A stretch of DNA of 16,835 nt from an uncultured Aquincola sp. (GTDB lineage: Bacteria > Pseudomonadota > Gammaproteobacteria > Burkholderiales > Burkholderiaceae). The notes below the pieces were generated by a model. That model saw only the letters and a list, made by a program, of their open reading frames with translations, was not told the origin of the DNA and ran no database searches. Both the position numbers and the translations under genes were made by a program. The stretch is from the NCBI GenBank assembly GCA_937883885.1, contig CAKZXL010000535.1, positions 1 to 16,835 on the forward strand, read 5' to 3'. Shown in pieces: positions 16,726-16,835 of this stretch (the first letter of the stretch is position 1; every line of letters begins with the position of its first letter).

Positions 16726-16835
16726 CGGTGTCGTCCTCGTCAAGAAGGTGGGCTTGCGAGCGACTGTCGGGCAAGGGCTGGGCAGCGTCCAACGAGAAAT
16801 GTTTAAGGGCGATGACAAGTTTTGGTGATGCTGGG
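16726..16835 (-). promoter_or_regulatory. Upstream region of the TRAP/5-oxoprolinase operon
   Basis: The 110 bases before dctP are noticeably AT-richer toward the window edge (16795-16830), as expected of a promoter. TTGTCA (minus strand, 16818-16813) resembles a -35 but has no good -10 at 17 bases. An inverted repeat CTTGC-N13-GCAAG (16753-16775) lies 28-50 bases before the start and could be an operator, though a 5-base arm arises easily by chance. The region continues outside the window. Confidence 0.35.

Noticed and set aside
16753..16775. CTTGC-N13-GCAAG inverted repeat as a confirmed operator.
   Set aside because: Five-base arms are easily found by chance, and no regulator gene is adjacent within the window; it is mentioned only as a possibility.

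Overview
This window is about 16.8 kb of very GC-rich, gene-dense bacterial chromosome. Codon use (third positions almost always G or C), long spurious antisense frames, and the gene content (TRAP transport, GGDEF/EAL signalling, chemotaxis receptors) fit a betaproteobacterium of the order Burkholderiales, perhaps the Rubrivivax/Leptothrix/Ideonella group. The placement comes from general resemblance only. I see no rRNA, tRNA, CRISPR array, insertion sequence or phage gene, and no gap between genes above about 125 bases.

Left part (1-5560): the C-terminal end of a UvrD/Rep-type DNA helicase runs in from the left edge. It is followed by a small stand-alone PAS-domain protein. Facing it on the minus strand is a membrane PAS-GGDEF-EAL protein whose catalytic motifs all look intact. 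Divergent from that is a methyl-accepting chemotaxis receptor.

Middle (5561-7768): a D-threonine-aldolase-type PLP enzyme (minus) is divergent from a LysR-type regulator (plus), a classic regulator/target pair. The aldolase gene ends 4 bases from the chemoreceptor gene, tail to tail.

Right part (7752-16725): ten genes, all on the minus strand. Read 5' to 3' they are TRAP substrate-binding protein (dctP), small membrane subunit (dctQ), large membrane subunit (dctM), a biotin carboxylase, pxpB, pxpC, pxpA, a 73-residue biotin carrier protein, then after 122 bases a large pyroglutamyl-peptidase-like lipoprotein and a small exported protein. The first eight are tightly packed, with stop/start overlaps at four junctions. 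PxpABC is the widespread prokaryotic 5-oxoprolinase (pyroglutamate to glutamate). The biotin carboxylase, PxpB, PxpC and biotin carrier together match, as separate chains, the carboxylase, carboxyltransferase and carrier parts of urea carboxylase.

My reading is that the right part is a pyroglutamate (5-oxoproline) utilisation locus. An outer-membrane lipoprotein related to pyroglutamyl peptidase would act on, or bind, pyroglutamyl peptides in the periplasm. The TRAP system would import pyroglutamate, and a biotin-linked version of 5-oxoprolinase would open the ring. The peptidase-like protein keeps the family Glu and His but seems to lack the catalytic Cys. This and the biotin coupling are the most interesting points in the window.
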